Position numbers and translations under genes: made by a program. This document shows positions 63,100-64,000 of a stretch of 64,000 nt of DNA, piece after piece. The first letter of the stretch is position 1. The number at the start of each line of letters is the position of its first letter. Source of the DNA: Clostridium sp. CAG:465 (GTDB lineage Bacteria > Bacillota > Clostridia > TANB77 > CAG-465); the NCBI GenBank assembly GCA_000433755.1, contig FR891275.1, positions 1 through 64,000 on the forward strand, read 5' to 3'. The notes beneath the pieces are model-generated. The model was not told the origin of the DNA, ran no database searches, and saw nothing but the letters and a program-made list of their open reading frames with translations.

Positions 63100-63787
63100 A
63101 TGCTGCTGCTGCCTGCTCTGCACTTTTTTTATTTTTTCCAACGCCCTCACCTATCTTTTTGCCATTAAACACAACTTCTACATAAAAAGTTTTGTTATGT
63201 TCTGGTCCTTCTTCCTTCAGAAGTTTGTATTCAATTTTTACACTGCCATTTTTTTGTAAAATTTCTTGTAACTTAGTTTTGTAATCTGTGTTAAAGTCTT
63301 TTCCTTCTAATACTTCTTTTATTTGAGTACTTAATTTTTTAAGTACAAACTCTTTAGCCTTATCATATCCTCCATCTATATATATGCTTCCAAGAATTGC
63401 CTCAAAACAATCAGCAATTATTGCATCTTTTTTTGCAACTAAACTTTGTGTTTCACATTTGCCTAAATATATATAATTTTGCAGTCCAATTTCTTTTAAC
63501 GCTAAACTTAAAGATGTTTCACACACTATAGCAGCCCTTTTTTTTGTCATTTCACCTTCGGAATAAACCTTTTTATCATTATATAACATATCTGATATTA
63601 TATGTTCTAAAATTGCATCTCCCAAATATTCGATTCTCTCGTTATAATCATTATTACTTGTAATTCCTTTTTCATAAGCATATGATTTATGTGTAAGCGC
63701 TAGTTTTAAAAGAGAAATATCGTTATATGTATACCCAATTAATTTTTCAACTTTTTTTAGTTTTTGTTCATCAGTCACTTTAAACAC
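63080..63787 (-). CDS. rnc: Ribonuclease III
   Basis: A 235-residue RNase III. The catalytic signature is ERIEYLGDAILEHIISDML, followed by KKDAIIADCFEAILGSIYID with the metal-binding Asp and Glu. The C-terminal double-stranded RNA-binding domain begins DYKTKLQEILQKNGSVKIEY and ends KKSAEQAAAAYAIKRI. It matures rRNA and cuts structured RNAs. Normal length. Confidence 0.96.
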   Translation of the reverse strand: MFKVTDEQKLKKVEKLIGYTYNDISLLKLALTHKSYAYEKGITSNNDYNERIEYLGDAILEHIISDMLYNDKKVYSEGEMTKKRAAIVCETSLSLALKEIGLQNYIYLGKCETQSLVAKKDAIIADCFEAILGSIYIDGGYDKAKEFVLKKLSTQIKEVLEGKDFNTDYKTKLQEILQKNGSVKIEYKLLKEEGPEHNKTFYVEVVFNGKKIGEGVGKNKKSAEQAAAAYAIKRI

Positions 63788-63854
63788 TTCCTTATTATTA
63801 ATTCACATATATTATACCTAAATAATATATTTTTTTCAAGTAAAATGAGATTTT

Positions 63855-63886
63855 TACTTTACATTTTATGTAAAGTATGATATAAT
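63855..63886 (+). promoter_or_regulatory. Promoter with overlapping palindrome
   Basis: TTTACA (63858-63863) and TATAAT (63881-63886), 17 bases apart. A perfect palindrome TACTTTAC-N7-GTAAAGTA (63855-63877) covers the -35 box and most of the spacer, as a repressor operator would. The leader to the gene at 63990 is about 100 bases. Confidence 0.55.
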
Positions 63887-63989
63887 GATTATACATTAGT
63901 AATTGTAAAATTTATTTTAATAAAAAAATTATTATTCTAAATTCATTTAGAAGTATATATACATATTAAAAAAGAAAGAAGGACTTACT

Positions 63990-64000
63990 ATGAATGAAAA
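63990..64000 (+). CDS. Start of a gene running off the right edge
   Basis: ATG AAT GAA AA preceded by GAAGGA; only the first three codons (Met-Asn-Glu) are visible. The promoter at 63855-63886 points to it. Confidence 0.5.

Overview
This window comes from a very AT-rich Bacillota genome, almost certainly a member of the Clostridia and probably an uncultured gut lineage. The evidence is the very low GC content, AGGAGG-type ribosome binding sites, spore-associated genes (yqfC, yqfD, ricT, a YjcZ-like peptide), a valyl T-box leader, an Agr-type quorum-sensing locus and the gene clusters rpsF-ssb-rpsR and yqfC-yqfD-ybeY-dgkA-cdd. Most of the content is ordinary chromosomal housekeeping. Several short accessory or decayed segments are set into it.

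Layout. 1-10.4 kb is accessory: a glycoside-hydrolase-like fragment, a frameshifted and truncated D-Ala-D-Ala carboxypeptidase pseudogene, a pilin-signal/SUMF1 fusion protein, a full-length isoleucyl-tRNA synthetase paralogue that has lost its HIGH and KMSKS motifs, an AAA/DUF4143 ATPase, a GtrII-like membrane glycosyltransferase, an internally deleted serine recombinase and a metallophosphoesterase. 10.4-14.5 kb holds a DUF3298 protein and the yqfC-to-cdd cluster. 14.6-17.7 kb is an agr locus: agrA, a frameshifted agrC, a short agrD and agrB. 17.9-21.6 kb is a peroxiredoxin gene split by a 3.0 kb serine-recombinase element immediately before the codon for its catalytic cysteine. 21.6-26.4 kb carries DNA repair and radical-SAM genes (YolD, Y-family polymerase, radical SAM, recN). 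26.6-34.6 kb has two CDF transporters, a P-type ATPase and valS with its T-box. 34.6-41.6 kb has ferredoxin, ricT, holB, lepB, metG, acpS and a large membrane protein of unknown function.

A tRNA-Pro gene at 41.7 kb is followed by a 2.9 kb island: iterons plus a RepA_N initiator, a second CYTH protein and two Nudix hydrolases. The island ends in a 53-bp repeat that also occurs at 10.3 kb. Then come rpsR-ssb-rpsF, mecA, two genes resembling an orphan Tad/CpaB fragment, an HD-GYP protein with a substituted receiver aspartate, comEA and an intact carboxypeptidase (46-51.7 kb). 51.8-64 kb carries two LCP ligases, cvpA, a DUF5711 protein, rarA, DUF4190 proteins, an HTH regulator, a split transketolase, YitT, an Alg13/Alg14-like glycosyltransferase pair, an Elp3-like radical SAM protein and rnc.

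The strongest candidates for something undescribed are: (1) the intact but catalytically dead IleRS paralogue; (2) the peroxiredoxin gene interrupted by a small CYTH-carrying recombinase element, next to an agr locus with a LytTR-type direct repeat in the shared promoter region; and (3) the tRNA-Pro/RepA_N/CYTH/Nudix island. All assignments were made by eye from sequence motifs, with no database searches.
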